Origin: Siphonodentalium dalli | Lineage: Eukaryota; Mollusca; Scaphopoda; Gadilida; Siphonodentaliidae | Direction: 5' to 3' | Assembly: GCA_032622095.1 (NCBI GenBank) | Contig: CP136062.1 | Span: 152,948,875 to 153,012,874 of the forward strand | DNA length: 64,000 nucleotides | Shown: positions 34,602 through 45,924 of the stretch, in pieces | Numbering within the stretch: position 1 is the first letter of the stretch | How the letters are laid out: every line of letters begins with the position of its first letter | Position numbers and translations under genes: made by a program | The notes under the pieces: generated by a model | The model's database searches: none | What the model saw: the letters and a program-made list of their open reading frames with translations, nothing else | What the model was told of the DNA's origin: nothing

Positions 34602-34776
34602 ATGGAGAGTGTACCTAAATCCAGCTATTTATGGGCCATCTCCTACTATATACTCAGCAGGAAATATCCAATAAAGAAATTAATACGAGTCAAGAATGAG
34701 AGTTAAATACACTCACGTATATAAAGAACCATGCATAACAACAACCTGATACATATAACGAAAATGAGTAAACGGC

Positions 34777-35278
34777 TTAAAGGCACGGTTGGCCTTAATT
34801 GTCGAAAATATTCATATTTGTTCCAAACACCGTAAACAGAAAAACATTAAAACGCATACAGTTTCGTTCATATATACCATGACCATCGCGTAAACAGCAT
34901 GCTGTCATAAAGACTTACTATATTTTACATAAGCAAGAGCCTGATTGTGTTACAGAAAACAGCACAGTGTCACTGGCTAATCACACACAAATGATATAAA
35001 CGCTCTTTATTAGTTCCATATCAGGAATTCAGCAACAAAGAACGCTCTTTATGTTTACCATCATAATATAAACAAACACCAGAAAAGTAACTTTTTATGC
35101 TTTTGTTAACATAACAATGGTCAAACAAATGACAATAACATATTGTTTATGCGATATTTCTTATTTGTATACGGACAAAGTCTGTCTACATTTTGATGTT
35201 CTTTCTGTTTGTGGCGGATTTTGATGGGTGGAAATATTTTCACAGGATACCCACCGCCAAGGCCAACCGTACCTTTAA
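34777..35278. mobile_element. Family E TTAA element, copy 1
   Basis: TTAAAGGCACGGTTGGCCTT and its inverse AAGGCCAACCGTACCTTTAA form the ends. The interior includes TCGCGTAAACAGCATG and the ACGCTCTTT module (34998-35052). Length 502 bp, against 503 bp for the copy at 44855; a third copy starts at 63750. No coding capacity. Confidence 0.88.
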
Positions 35279-35322
35279 GGGGGAGGTCAAGTGAACAATT
35301 GTTCACTTGACCTCCCCCTTAA
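35275..35322. repeat. Perfect 48-bp palindrome bounded by TTAA
   Basis: The sequence runs from TTAAGGGGGAGGTCAAGTGA to its exact inverse, meeting at AACAATTGTT with no loop. TTAA lies at both edges and the left one is shared with family E. It could be an extreme deletion derivative of a TTAA element. Confidence 0.95.
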
Positions 35323-35430
35323 GCCATTTACTATTTTCATTATAATTACCATGTTGTTTTACGTCGTTCATGGAGTATATTAATGTATTTTACGTTCATC
35401 CCTGACCTAAATTCATTAACTTTTTGCATA

Positions 35431-35600
35431 TTATCGCTCATCCGATTTAGAAACATAGGATCCAGAATGTTCTTCAGCGTGGAAGAATAAAGAGCTTTAC
35501 CTGTTAGTCTGTTCCTGAAATGGTACAATTAAAGAGCGTTTGTCTGCGTGAGGTTTTGTTCAGAGTATATTTATAGCCTGCATCGATATTTTGTATATAT
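35431..35600. other. ACGCTCTTT module remnant
   Basis: 35486-35541 holds the reverse-oriented module: AATAAAGAGC, then GTTCCTGAAATGG, then AAAGAGCGTTT. No element ends were recognised around it. Confidence 0.55.
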
Positions 35601-36058
35601 ATATGTGACCCGCCATATCAAATCAAGTCGGAAGTCGGGATTTGTTTTACCCTGTGCCAATGCATTCTATTATATATGCGAGTCGACCATAGGTCGCCTC
35701 GCATATATAAGAGAATGCATTGGCCTAACAATTTTTTATCATGTTTTTTAAATAAATGTTTCTTACAATTTTTAGGACATAAAATAAAAAACATCCATTA
35801 CACTACAGGGAGCCCCACAAATAAATAGAAGCATATAGAAGAGTGTCGTCTGCTCATGTTTGTCTGAGGCTCTGTATGGGTGAAATTGTTAAAGAATACA
35901 AGAACAAATTATTAAAATTGTAAAAAATTGTTAGGCCAATGCATTTTCTTATATAGGCGAGGCGACCTATGGTCGACTCGCATATATAAGAGAATGCATT
36001 GGCACAGGGTAAAAAAAATCCCGACTTCCGACTGGATTTGATATGGCGGGTCACATAT
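35601..36058. mobile_element. Family M inverted-repeat element with paired hairpins, copy 1
   Basis: ATATGTGACCCGCCATATCA and AAGTCGGGATTT at the left are matched in inverse at the right (CCGACTTCCGACTGGATTTG, GGCGGGTCACATAT). Hairpins lie at 35657-35723 and 35936-36002. The terminal sequence is unrelated to family A, yet the hairpins and the ACAATTTT spacer edges are the same. It lies within a TA context; the class is uncertain. Confidence 0.85.
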
Positions 36059-36128
36059 CGGCCTATTTTAGTCTTCCTTACACATTACGTCGACATTATT
36101 GGGAGGATCATATCACCCATGTCCGTTT

Positions 36129-36376
36129 ATAACCCATTCCTTGACTGGAACTTCCTGCAATTTTGCGAAAACCCTGTGCATGCATTCTCTTATATACGCG
36201 AGTCTCGCATATATAAGAGAATACATTGGCCTAACAATATTTGCCTTGACCTTGTAATCCAGTGCATTCTCTTATATATGCGAGGCTTCCTATGGGAGAC
36301 CTGCACATAAAAGAGAATGAACTGGCACATGATCTTTAATGTTGCACCAGCGCAGCTCCCATCATGAAAGGGTTAA
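36129..36376. mobile_element. Family L TTAA element, uninterrupted copy
   Basis: It matches 9600-11005 without the hAT insertion: CTTCCTGCAATTTTGCGAAA at the left, AACAATATTTGCCTTGACCT in the middle, and GCAGCTCCCATCATGAAAGG then GTTAA at the right. It carries two degenerate hairpins (about 36176-36230 and 36263-36325). Confidence 0.78.
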
Positions 36377-37389
36377 ATATATTGTTTTGGGGTAAATAAG
36401 CAAACGTTAATACACGATGGCGTTAGTTGGGGTGAAAACTACGACAATTTAACCAGGAACAGTTTACAAAGTCTTTGGATGGTTCCAAAATCACCGAGTT
36501 ATTCTACATGTATCCTGTAGCAGCGTTTGATTAGGCTCTAATAATTTACAAATCTACGCCATACATGTGTAAAACGAAATCAGGAAATGTATACCAATAA
36601 TTCCTGGCTTACGAGTGGATATGATTGGCTTGGTATTGTTCACCACAAGCAAACAAAAACAAAACCAAAAATCTAAATCAAATAACTAACTAATTTAAAA
36701 AAACAAACAAACAAACGAATAAAAACGAAACAAACAACCGAAGATACAACACAAAAGCAAAAAAAAAAAATAGAAAGCAAATTAATAAGCTAGCTATAGT
36801 GGTATGCACTTCGCGGCCTTATGACACACACATTTTAAATCCTTTTCAAAATTTCTGGCATGATATGGGTATCGAAGATATATGACACATTATCTCTCGC
36901 AGAGATACCAATGATATCGACGACCGCTACTGAAACAACGGATTGTGCAACCAGAAAAAATAATCACCGATATGTCAATCTCTCAAATTTCCTCCGCCAT
37001 CGTGGTGAATGGGAAACGATATCCGGTCTTATCGTCTCGCGGTCCCTCTCACAGTGGCACGCCGTTCCACCTCCCACATTGTGCACGTTTTTATCGCCGT
37101 TTCGTGGGTTCTGTGATAACCGTTCTACTAAACCCAGTGATATATGTAGTCTAATGAAATTGTGAACGGGGCAGTGCCATCAATCACCCAGGAGGGAGAA
37201 AACATATTGTGGTATATAGTATTTAGATCACACAAAAGTGTTGATTAAAGATGTTCCTTCAATCCTGTTTGACACCGAATATAGTCCAAACTATTATAGA
37301 CGAAATTCTGCGTAACACGATTGAAAACTACGACCATGAGTACCAACAAAGGCATTACAATACGGCGACGGGAATACAACAGCAAAAAC
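36377..37389. other. Non-coding; satellite-like trace then A-rich DNA
   Basis: 36410-36500 weakly resembles the array upstream of FoxF (AACTACGACAATTTAACCAG, GGATG.T.CCAAAATCAC). 36650-36780 is A-rich with AAAC repeats. The two overlapping plus frames at 36860-37165 show no family motifs. Confidence 0.45.
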
Positions 37390-37835
37390 TTCAAAGGACA
37401 TGGCTCATTCGAATCTCCATTTTTTTTCCTGCGTAAATTGGAGCGACGGATACGATAGGTCGATAAATATACGAACTATTGATATACCGGCTTCATATAC
37501 TCCGAAAAACACTTGCCAAGGTCACAGTCATTTTTCAGCAGTTTTCAACTTTTCGCCAGAAGTCAGATAAACGCTCTTTATTGCTACTATATCAGGAATA
37601 GACTACAACAGAACGCTCTTTTCTGTTCCATGTTGCGAAAATGGCTGTTTTGTGTTTGGGACCCTAAACACTGTATTCATAGTTGTATTTTTCATTACTT
37701 CAATGCGTCTTTTGGGGATACATGATGCTCGTAGAAAGGTTGTTCAGATATTTAGCGACCTATTTCGATACTGATAAAAATTAAAAAGCGAATAATATTA
37801 TGTGTATTTTGGAGCGCAACCCGCCATGTGGCTTT
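37390..37835. mobile_element. Family C element, degraded copy
   Basis: It contains GACATGGCTCATTCGAATCT, GAACTATTGATATACCGGCT, the ACGCTCTTT module (37569-37622), GTGTTTGGGACCCTAAACAC and the terminus TTTTGGAGCGCAACCCGCCA in the order of the 22224 copy. Confidence 0.75.
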
Positions 37836-38724
37836 CATATATGGAAGCAAGAACATGTCGTATAATCTTCCTGGGATGATCATCAAGATGGCGACACTGT
37901 GGATTTGCCTGACAGGTTCCCCCGGTGTGTGAACACAGCCCGACCTATAGTTTCTTGGATTGTATATGTAAGTTATGTATGTAAGCTGCATGGTATGTTT
38001 GAAGAGTGCGCAAGATAGAGCGAAAGGAGCGTGTATGTTTAACAATAAATTGTATATATTTTCTTCTGTATTCGTATATATACTATGTTCCATTGTTATT
38101 CAACTCAAATAAAAAAAAGAATATCAGTGCATGGTTGGTTGCCATGTCTTTACTTATATTCAGAGATTGTGGTAATACATATAACCAGGGACAAAATACG
38201 TCAGTCCCAAAACAAAGACGTAAATAGTATGCATAAAATCACAGCAGCCCATTGGAAAGCAGTAAGTTGGCTCTATATGTGTTGATCAGTTCACATTGTT
38301 TTAATTGCTGGACAGGCTTGTCAAATCGTTATATGAACTTCTTACTTCCAACGGCACAGTGCAATTTGACATGATACTTTAGATGCTTTAGATTCGGTGT
38401 ACATTCCGAGAATGCACATTGTGATTTATGCTATATGGTGAGAACACATTGTTTTACATCCTCAACATGACGTAACGTGACGTGGTGTTCGATATTTGTC
38501 TCCAGTATGACCCCCCCCCATTATATAACGTCGGGCAATATGACGGAGACGTCGGACAATTGGACATTACCCCCCGCCCCAGTTACGGGACTGCATACAC
38601 CATTGGTAATGTAGAGACTATATTGGCATATACCACTGGTAATTTACTGTTGGAAGAAAGAGTCGGTAATTGATATCTCGAAAAAAATATTCACCCTTAT
38701 TCACCAATTGTCACAATATCACAA
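37836..38724. other. Non-coding, nothing recognised
   Basis: Two short CCCCCCCC/CCCCGCCCC tracts occur near 38512 and 38570. No gene or repeat family was recognised. Confidence 0.45.
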
Positions 38725-38912
38725 AGACACCAACCCAGATAACATCCATTTGAACAATTTTATACATTGGAATGGTCTATTATTCATTTGGAGGGGTGAT
38801 TCGTATTCATTTGTGGGGAAATGGCCTATGCATTGTCGTTTGTTGAACTTATTATCTGAACATTTCCTAAGGGAATAACTCGCCAATGAGTATTTAGTGT
38901 AGCAAGGGTTAA
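38725..38912. mobile_element. Family B TTAA element, degraded copy
   Basis: ACATTGGAATGGTCTATTAT, GTTGAACTTATTATCTGAAC and CCAATGAGTATTTAGTGTAG then CAAGGGTTAA match the other B copies in inverse orientation. The left end has decayed. Confidence 0.65.
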
Positions 38913-39546
38913 TGCAGCCCTTTCTCGTCGAAATTGGAGTCCGTGTCAATGAACATAACTGACTGAACCACCGAAGCCTTTAAAGTGGTCTTGTTGATAT
39001 TGGCGTTGAAATCAGCTACGACAACGCCGTTGACGTTGACGATGGACGCGGATTTTTCGTAAACAAATTTAAAGCTTGTAAAATTTAAATCCCTATATAC
39101 AATATGGATATATATTATATAGAGCCGAACACATTATTCACATAGCACCATCGAAGCCAGCTCGGACACTAGCCATGGCGCCTATGATTAGCAGTCGTTC
39201 TCTGCTGGACATACTCAGCAAGACACACGCACCTTGTTCCGTCACAATGACATGCAGTTGAAGGAGTGCAAACTGGCCAATCAAGACGCAGCAGTGCATG
39301 TTGACCGTACACAGCGAAGCTAATAAAAAACCAGGCTAATTTATCCAGCGAAAGCTTTAATATTTAGAATGTGAAAGGTTGGTTGATGTATATATATATA
39401 ATTAGGACAATGATGTGAGCCTCATATAGATATACCCTTCCACAATTAAAACCAGGAACGTAGGGTGGCATGGCATGATATCTACATGAGAGGATCACGT
39501 GACGGTAATCAGTTATCACCGGTCCAATCATCACCAATATTCTTAT
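38913..39546. other. Non-coding, largely unique
   Basis: 39150-39320 is GC-richer and unlike the repeats. No exon was recognised. Confidence 0.45.
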
Positions 39547-40078
39547 TTGAAGATGCGGGCGGCGTTGGCGGTGGGTATGCTGTTAAAATATTCACCTCCG
39601 TCAAAAACCGCCATAAACAGAAAGAATAGTAAAATATAGACAGGCTTTGTTCTTGTATACCAATCAGAAATATGGCATAAACAGTATGTTATCGTCAAAT
39701 GTTTTTCGTTTGTTATGTAAACAAAAGCAAAAAAACGTTACAGAGCCTGGCTTTTGTTTAGGTCCGGATATGGTAAACATAAAGAGCGTTATTTGTTGCT
39801 GTTTTCCTGATATGGAAATAACAAAGAGCGTCGGTATTATTTGTGTGTGTTTAACCAATAGAATTGCGCGGTGTTATGTAAACAGAAGCAACACTTCTGT
39901 AACACGATCATGCTCTTGTTTACGTACACCACCGTCTACGTCTTAACGACAATATACTATTTACGCGCTGATTATGTTTGGCATATGAACAAAACTATAT
40001 ATATTTAATATTCCTTCTGTTGATGGCGATTTGAAAAAATATGAATATTTCTGCAACGAACGCCACCCGTGCCTTTAA
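39547..40078. mobile_element. Family G TTAA element, copy 3
   Basis: It runs from TTGAAGATGCGGGCGGCGTT to CGCCACCCGTGCCTTTAA, with the module at 39781-39830. It is collinear with 34087-34601 over its whole length. Confidence 0.82.
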
Positions 40079-41424
40079 TGTACAATAATTCTGTTATCTT
40101 GGTTAAACTTGTGTATATATTGTTGGGAAAGGGGCTACAGTAAGTTGATATAACTTGTGCCATAATTCATTGTAACATTTGCTACAATATATGTTTAAAC
40201 CAAAGTGGCGACAGTGGGCTTTGAGGGGCATTGTTAAACAAACATCAAACTTGACACATCAGTTGATCATTTTAGACCAAAAGTAGGTCAACATTGTTCT
40301 AATAGCTAGAATCTCCAACCAAGATATTTAAAGTGATATATATTGATTGGTTTAGGCCAAAATCAATTTTCCAACTTTTGGTAACTTAAGGATTGAAATG
40401 GGCGTCAACTGGAAAACATTCAAACCATTGAAACCATCTTGCATGGGGGCATGTTGGGTTGGAAACAGCAGCACGAGTGGAAAACGTGACGTATACCAGT
40501 TCGGAAATTCTGACCATGAGATGCAAATAGGATTTCCTGGAAATGGCAATTCGGTCTTGTTTAATGGGTGCCGTTGGATTCTGCCACTGGATATATAATA
40601 AAAATGAGATACATCCCGGATAACTTTTGACAAGAACCATATATAGGACTCGATTTTATATTTTACTCGGTAGCGAAACCCAGCAATACAAATAAGCGAT
40701 ATATGTGTTAAGGCTCGTGCGAAGATCCACGAAAAATCAAGAGATGAATTAACACGATTTGATTAACTACATGTACACATGCTATATATTTATTGTGTGC
40801 CTCCTATGTGGAGAAGAATATATATAAAGGTTACAATATGGTATATACATGTATATGGTTATCACAACGTCGTTGAAAACACACCAACACAGAGCTGTAG
40901 CATATTGTTTTAACGTAGCCATATGCGTGTGAGTTGAGAGTGTATGTTTATACAGTATTAGTTATAACATGGTATATGCGAGCGATGATCGATACCATGG
41001 CGTGTATCAATGACAACAATATACTGGCTACTCTAATATAAATTTGAGTTCCCGCGAATAAAGCGACACATGGTGAGCAAGTAAGTTGATGAGTCCAGAA
41101 TAATAAGCTCCATTTGATGCAACACTTCGTCGGGAATGGTAACTACCTCTGTTCCAAGAAGAAAAGCACATAGTGTAGAGTCACTGATTGTGTCCAGATA
41201 TAGGTATGGTTCTATCCCATAGTGGTTGAGTATATGGTCGTAATAACCATTCCTCATGCAGGTGATGTGATCGGAAGTACATCAGACATATACCTATCCT
41301 ACAAATTGGGGCAAAATGACGGCGATTTTGACGATGACGATAAGAGTTTGAAGAGAATTACGATGATATATATAGGTGCAACAACGAGCGTTGATGACGT
41401 CAGCGATCGTGGTGGAGACAATGC
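40079..41424. other. Non-coding, nothing firmly recognised
   Basis: 40240-40480 has weak similarity to the hAT interior (TTTTAGACCAAAAGTAGGTC, TTTTCCAACTTTTGG) but no ends. Frames at 40352-40640 overlap on both strands without motifs. Confidence 0.4.
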
Positions 41425-41603
41425 ATGGAAATGACGATGATGATGACGATGGCGATTATGATGATGCCGATGATAATGATGACGATGATTGTGATCACGA
41501 CGATAATGATGGCGGTGACGATGACAATGATGATGATTATAACTACGTTGATGGTGATAATGATGATGATGACGACCATACGGCGGCGAATGATGGTATG
41601 TAA
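41425..41603. repeat. GAT/GAC-rich imperfect trinucleotide repeat
   Basis: About 180 bp dominated by GAT, GAC and AAT triplets. It yields long D/N-rich, M/T-rich and H-rich frames on both strands. I interpret it as a microsatellite rather than a coding exon. Confidence 0.85.
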
Positions 41604-42372
41604 GTGACCCCATTGTATATATATATATATTCATGTTCTGCATTAATTTGTATCTTTGGCAATTAAAGCATAGCATAGACTATAAGGTAAGATAATGTAA
41701 TATTTCAAGAGTTCGTGTGGTATCATTATGCCGTTTTGGTTTACATGTTTAAGCATTTTGATTCCGTGAAAGCATGGGTTGAAGCTTTCCATGCCATGAA
41801 CGCAACTGGTCTATTCAAGATATTCCGCATATCTGAAAGGGGAAGAAAGATGGACAACCACCTAGGTAAAACAATGATCAAGACCATTCAACAAATACAA
41901 CGTATTGTGAACAAACAGGAAGTCATTGGAAATGCACTCATAGTTATTCGATGTACATAACCTAAAAGAACTTGTTCCAGATAGACACGGACAAGATCAG
42001 TGAAATCTCGACATGCGTTCTCTGAGTTGGACCAGTTAATCACCTCATGCCTGCCTTATCTCCAGCGGCAACGGCGATCCTCCAGCTGAGATATCAGCGT
42101 CATTGACAATTCCTATTGGCCATTCCTACCACTCTGCCTGCTGAGGGGGCTTCTGATTGGCTGTATAATTTCACCGTGTCAATGGGGTAATTGTGGGGCT
42201 GTCTGGGGTGAATGAGTGCAGAATAGTTTTATTCGCATTATTAAACAAGAATAACAAGACACTATAGTTCTAGGTGCAAGAAAACTCCATGGTGTCTTGA
42301 ATAGTACACATTTACTATGAGATCAATGGTGAAAGTGTCTAACAGACTTCTCACTACACCTAGATCATGCCA
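41604..42372. other. Unique stretch with a possible regulatory island
   Basis: 42020-42215 is GC-richer, with CCAAT-like sites in both directions (CTATTGGCC, TGATTGGCTG) and CTTATCT. A plus frame at 41745-41960 has protein-like composition but no recognisable family. Confidence 0.35.
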
Positions 42373-42744
42373 TTAAAGACATATTATGGACTTGTTTGGG
42401 TGCGTGAAATTCACCAGTTAGTACTTAGGTGCTATGCCAACCTGTGGAATGTAGCATTCTGCTAACATCGCCGAAAATGTCAAAGAAATCGACTACACAA
42501 CTCCATAGAAAACATCGTCTGAACTACGCCTAATTGTAAATATTTACATCTCGATTCGGGACGCAACTATTGGCGATAATCAAACACAAATGATTTTGCC
42601 ATCGATAGTCATTGCGTTTAATTAATATATGAGAATGACAGTTTGTATCGTCAATTTTAATTAATATTCGTAACAAATAACTACTTTGAACAAGATTATT
42701 CTCAATTTTTATTTGATCACCCTACCAGAGTGTTTCACATCACT

Positions 42745-43133
42745 TTAACCCTTTACCCAACAAAACGGCCAAAACCGGCCAAATAAAGCTTCAACAGCCT
42801 AAAATATCTTCGGTCTGTCTCAATAGAACCATACAAATATGGATATCATTGGAACCGGCTCCTTGACCACATTGTGATAGTTACAGTTATGCCCTGTGCC
42901 AATGCATTCTCTTATATATGCGAGTCGACCATAGGTCGCCTCGCATATATAAGAGAATGCATTGGCCTTTTTTAAAACACTTTTTACATTTTTTCTTACA
43001 TTCTTTAACAATTTTATAATTTTGAATGTGTTAAGCCAATGCATTCTCTTATATATGCGAGGCGACCTATGGTCGACTCGCATATATAAGAGAATGCATT
43101 GGCACAGGGCCCTTCTGTTGGGTAAAGGGTTAA
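42745..43133. mobile_element. Family A TTAA element with paired hairpins, copy 3
   Basis: Terminal TTAACCCTTTACCCAACAAA and TTGGGTAAAGGGTTAA; hairpins at 42899-42965 and 43036-43102. It is inserted at a TTAA inside the left arm of the foldback element. Confidence 0.9.
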
Positions 43134-43159
43134 CCTCTACTCTGGCTAACTCCCTTAAA

Positions 43160-43625
43160 GATCGTATTACACCAGTACAAAACCTTGGAACCTTTTGAAG
43201 TTTTGACAGGGAACCTTATAAAGTCGAAAAGATAACGCGGGGAATATATTTCTTAGTTGTTATCTTTTCCTTAATAATATTCACTGTAGGTGAAGGTCCC
43301 ATCTCAAAATTGTATACTTTTTTCTGACTGTGAGTCGATATCGCAAGAAACATCGAATTAATTATCCAGGAGAAATTCCATAATTGTAAGCGACGCAAAG
43401 CAAAATCGTTCACAAATTCACTTAAATCGTGAAATTTTGAGTTGGGACCTTAACCTATACAGTAAAGTACATTATTAAGTAATAATAGCTAAGAAATATA
43501 TTCCCCGCCGTATTTGTTCGACTTTATGTTCCCTGTCAAAACTGCAAAAAGTTCCAATGTTTTGTAATGGTGGAATATGATCTCCTCTACAGGCGTTATA
43601 CAGAGTAGAGATTCATGACTTGATC
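43160..43625. mobile_element. Long inverted-repeat element, copy 2
   Basis: ACCAGTACAAAACCTTGGAA through GACAGGGAACCTTATAAAGT pairs with the right part near 43520-43565. It is homologous to 27001-27513 and keeps the outer GTAGAGATTCATGA at the right. Confidence 0.65.
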
Positions 43626-43814
43626 TACTCTACACCTATATATAGCCATATTCAGGCATTCAGCTCTCGTCACAATGGGTAATTTTACGAATACAATATT
43701 TGAACAATTTCTATATATCGTCAATTAGGCACCAGATATTCAACAAATTACAATTGATTGCATCACGAAATGCATGTTTCGTCGCATCCGCTTTGCGTGC
43801 TAACAATTGAAAAC

Positions 43815-44180
43815 AGCTTGGAAAATTATAATGGCTGTGACTATGGAAAGTATTTTTCAGAGCATATGAAACCGGTATATCAATATTTCGTGTATTTGTC
43901 AACCTATATATAGTTTATGCCTACTTCTAAATTACGTAGAGATAATTTGGAAGCTCGAACGAGCCATGTCGATCTGTTTAAGATTTGAACCATCTTTTCA
44001 ACAAAGGAATCTGTAACTTGAGGCATTTCCTGACAATTCGTACGGAGATGGCGATCTTCAATCTATGTCTGTGATCGGTGCCACAGAAGTGCAATCTAAA
44101 TAAATAAACTGATCGAGGGGGAATGACTTATTAATGAAGGCATTTGTCCAGAACACTGGCTACAACTCTACGCCAAAGTG
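43815..44180. mobile_element. Family C fragment
   Basis: It contains TTTTTCAGAGCATATGAAAC, CCGGTATATCAATATTTCGT, GGAAGCTCGAACGAGCCATG and a 3' extension (CAACAAAGGAATCTGTAACT ... AAGGCATTTGTCCAGAACAC) that recurs at 45660 and 46850. Confidence 0.65.
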
Positions 44181-44854
44181 CAAAGTAGGTTGGTGAATAC
44201 TTAAATTCTCTTTTCGACCTTTATTATATGCTACGGAAAAACTTATTCATGTCATAGAAATTAGAAAAATCGGGTTCAAACTTTTCATTATAGCTTGGCA
44301 GGACAAAGAGCCTCTATTGTATGACATTTTTATTCTATATTCATGATATGGTAAAAATAAACAACATAAATAGTCTCTTCTCTGTGAACATGTCTATAAC
44401 TTTGTGAAGTTTTGACAGAATTCATAGTCTGTATATATGTCGTGAATGTATACTACCAACCTTCCAAATAATGTATATTTAATTTAATTTAATTAAAGTC
44501 CGTTTAAAGTGATGTGAAACACTCAAAATAAATTGAGAAGAATGTTGCTCAAAGTAATTATATTTTTTACGAATATTAATCAAAATTGACAGCGCACATT
44601 GTCATTCTTATATATAAATTAAATACAATGACCCTCGATGGCGAAACAATTTGTGTTAGTTGTCGATAGTTGCGTCCACGTAGTTAATATTTACCATCGA
44701 GCGTAGTTCATACGATGTTTTCTATGGAGTGATATGGTCGATTTCTTTGAAATTTTCGGCGATGTTAGTAGAATGCTACATTCCCAAGGTTGGCATAGCT
44801 CCTGAGTACTAATTTATCAATTTCTCGCACACCCGAACAAATCCATGATATCTC

Positions 44855-45357
44855 TTTAAAGGCACGTGCGGCCTTAATTGTCGAAAATATTCATATTTGT
44901 TCCAAACACCGTAAACAGAAAAACATTAAAACGCATACAGTTCCGTTCATATATGCCATGACCATCGCGTAAACAGCATGTTATCATAAAGACCTACTAT
45001 ATTTTACCTAAGCATGAGCCTGATTGTGTTACAGAAGATAGCACAATGCTACTGGCTAATCACACACAAATGGCATAAACGCTCTTTATTAGTTCCATAT
45101 CAGGTATTCACTAACAAAGAACGCTCTTTATGTTTACCATCAAAATATAAACAAACACCAGAAAAGTAACTTTTCATGCGTTTGTTTACATAACAATGGT
45201 CAAACATATGACCATAACATACTGTTTATGCGATATTTCTTATTTGTATACGGACAAAGTCTATCTACATTTTGATGTTCTTTCTGTTTGTGGCGGTTTT
45301 TGACGGGTGGAGATATTTTCACAGGATACCCACCGCCAAGGCCAACCGTGTCTTTAA
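44855..45357. mobile_element. Family E TTAA element, copy 2
   Basis: TTAAAGGCACGTGCGGCCTT and AGGCCAACCGTGTCTTTAA form the ends; the module is at 45077-45131. The left TTAA is shared with the foldback element. 503 bp. Confidence 0.88.
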
Positions 45358-45900
45358 GCGTTGAACAATCTTAGCAACAAAAGACGCCGTGCCGTGAGGC
45401 ATTTCCTGGTCATATATATATATGGAAACGGCGATCTACCATGCATGTCTGTGATCGTTACCACGAACATGCAAGCTATAAATCGTGCCAAACAATAAAT
45501 TGATAGAGATAAATGCCTTATACCAGTATATTCCCTCCTTTCAGAGATGTAAAGGGAGAGGGCTTCAAATAAGCCAATGGCTTGTTGCCTAATCCCATTT
45601 TTTCATGAATGTTCATAGTGGGAAAATAATTACTGTTTAAACTAAATTATATATATGTATATATTTGGAGATTCAAACGAGTCAATGGCCGTTTATGTTT
45701 TAGTCGTCGTTTCAACAAAGGAAGCTGTGTCTTGAGACATTTCCACAGATTAGGCGGAGATGTCGATCAACCATCCATGTCTGTGATCGGTGCCACAAAC
45801 CTGCAAGCTATAAATCGTGCCATACGATAAACTGATAGAGTGAAATGCCTTATTAATGAACAATTCAGAAGGCATTTGTTCCGAATACTGGTTATATATA
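45358..45900. repeat. Family C 3' extension, two copies
   Basis: 45358-45490 and 45660-45895 each carry the ACAAAG..GCTGTG..TTGAG.CATTTCC to AAATGCCTTATTAATGAAC block. The second copy is nearly identical to 46850-47095. Confidence 0.7.
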
Positions 45901-45924
45901 TATACAGCTCTCAGCTCAAGTTGA

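Larger units (their letters stand above)
34598..35430. mobile_element. Family F element interrupted at its centre
   Basis: The left half is 34598-34780 (GAGAGTGTACCTAAATCCAG to GAAAATGAGTAAACGGCTTAA); the right half is 35319-35430 (TTAAGCCATTTACTATTTTC onward). The TTAA at the palindrome centre received family E (34777-35278) and a 48-bp palindrome. The right terminus is degraded. Confidence 0.72.
42373..44858. mobile_element. 2.5-kb foldback element with about 370-bp inverted ends
   Basis: 42373-42744 and about 44500-44858 are imperfect inverted copies. The left begins TTAAAGACATATTATGGACT and the right ends AAATCCATGATATCTCTTTAA; paired landmarks are GGTGCTATGCCAACC and TTTCACATCACTTTAA. 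TTAA bounds both sides. The interior holds a family A insertion, a 27001-type element and a family C fragment. No transposase. Confidence 0.75.

Noticed and set aside
36860..37165. Two overlapping plus frames of about 100 and 69 codons
   Set aside because: No motifs, no conservation evidence and competing frames; consistent with chance.
37752..38093. 113-codon minus frame
   Set aside because: Its upstream part lies in the family C terminus and the rest has no motif.
41299..41676. D/N-rich and H-rich frames on opposite strands
   Set aside because: Both come from one imperfect GAT/GAC triplet tract; no domain or conserved flank is visible.
41745..41960. Plus frame FKHFDSVKAWVEAFHAMNATG onward
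   Set aside because: Composition is protein-like, but no family is recognisable, no splice sites are convincing, and it is short. Left as unresolved.
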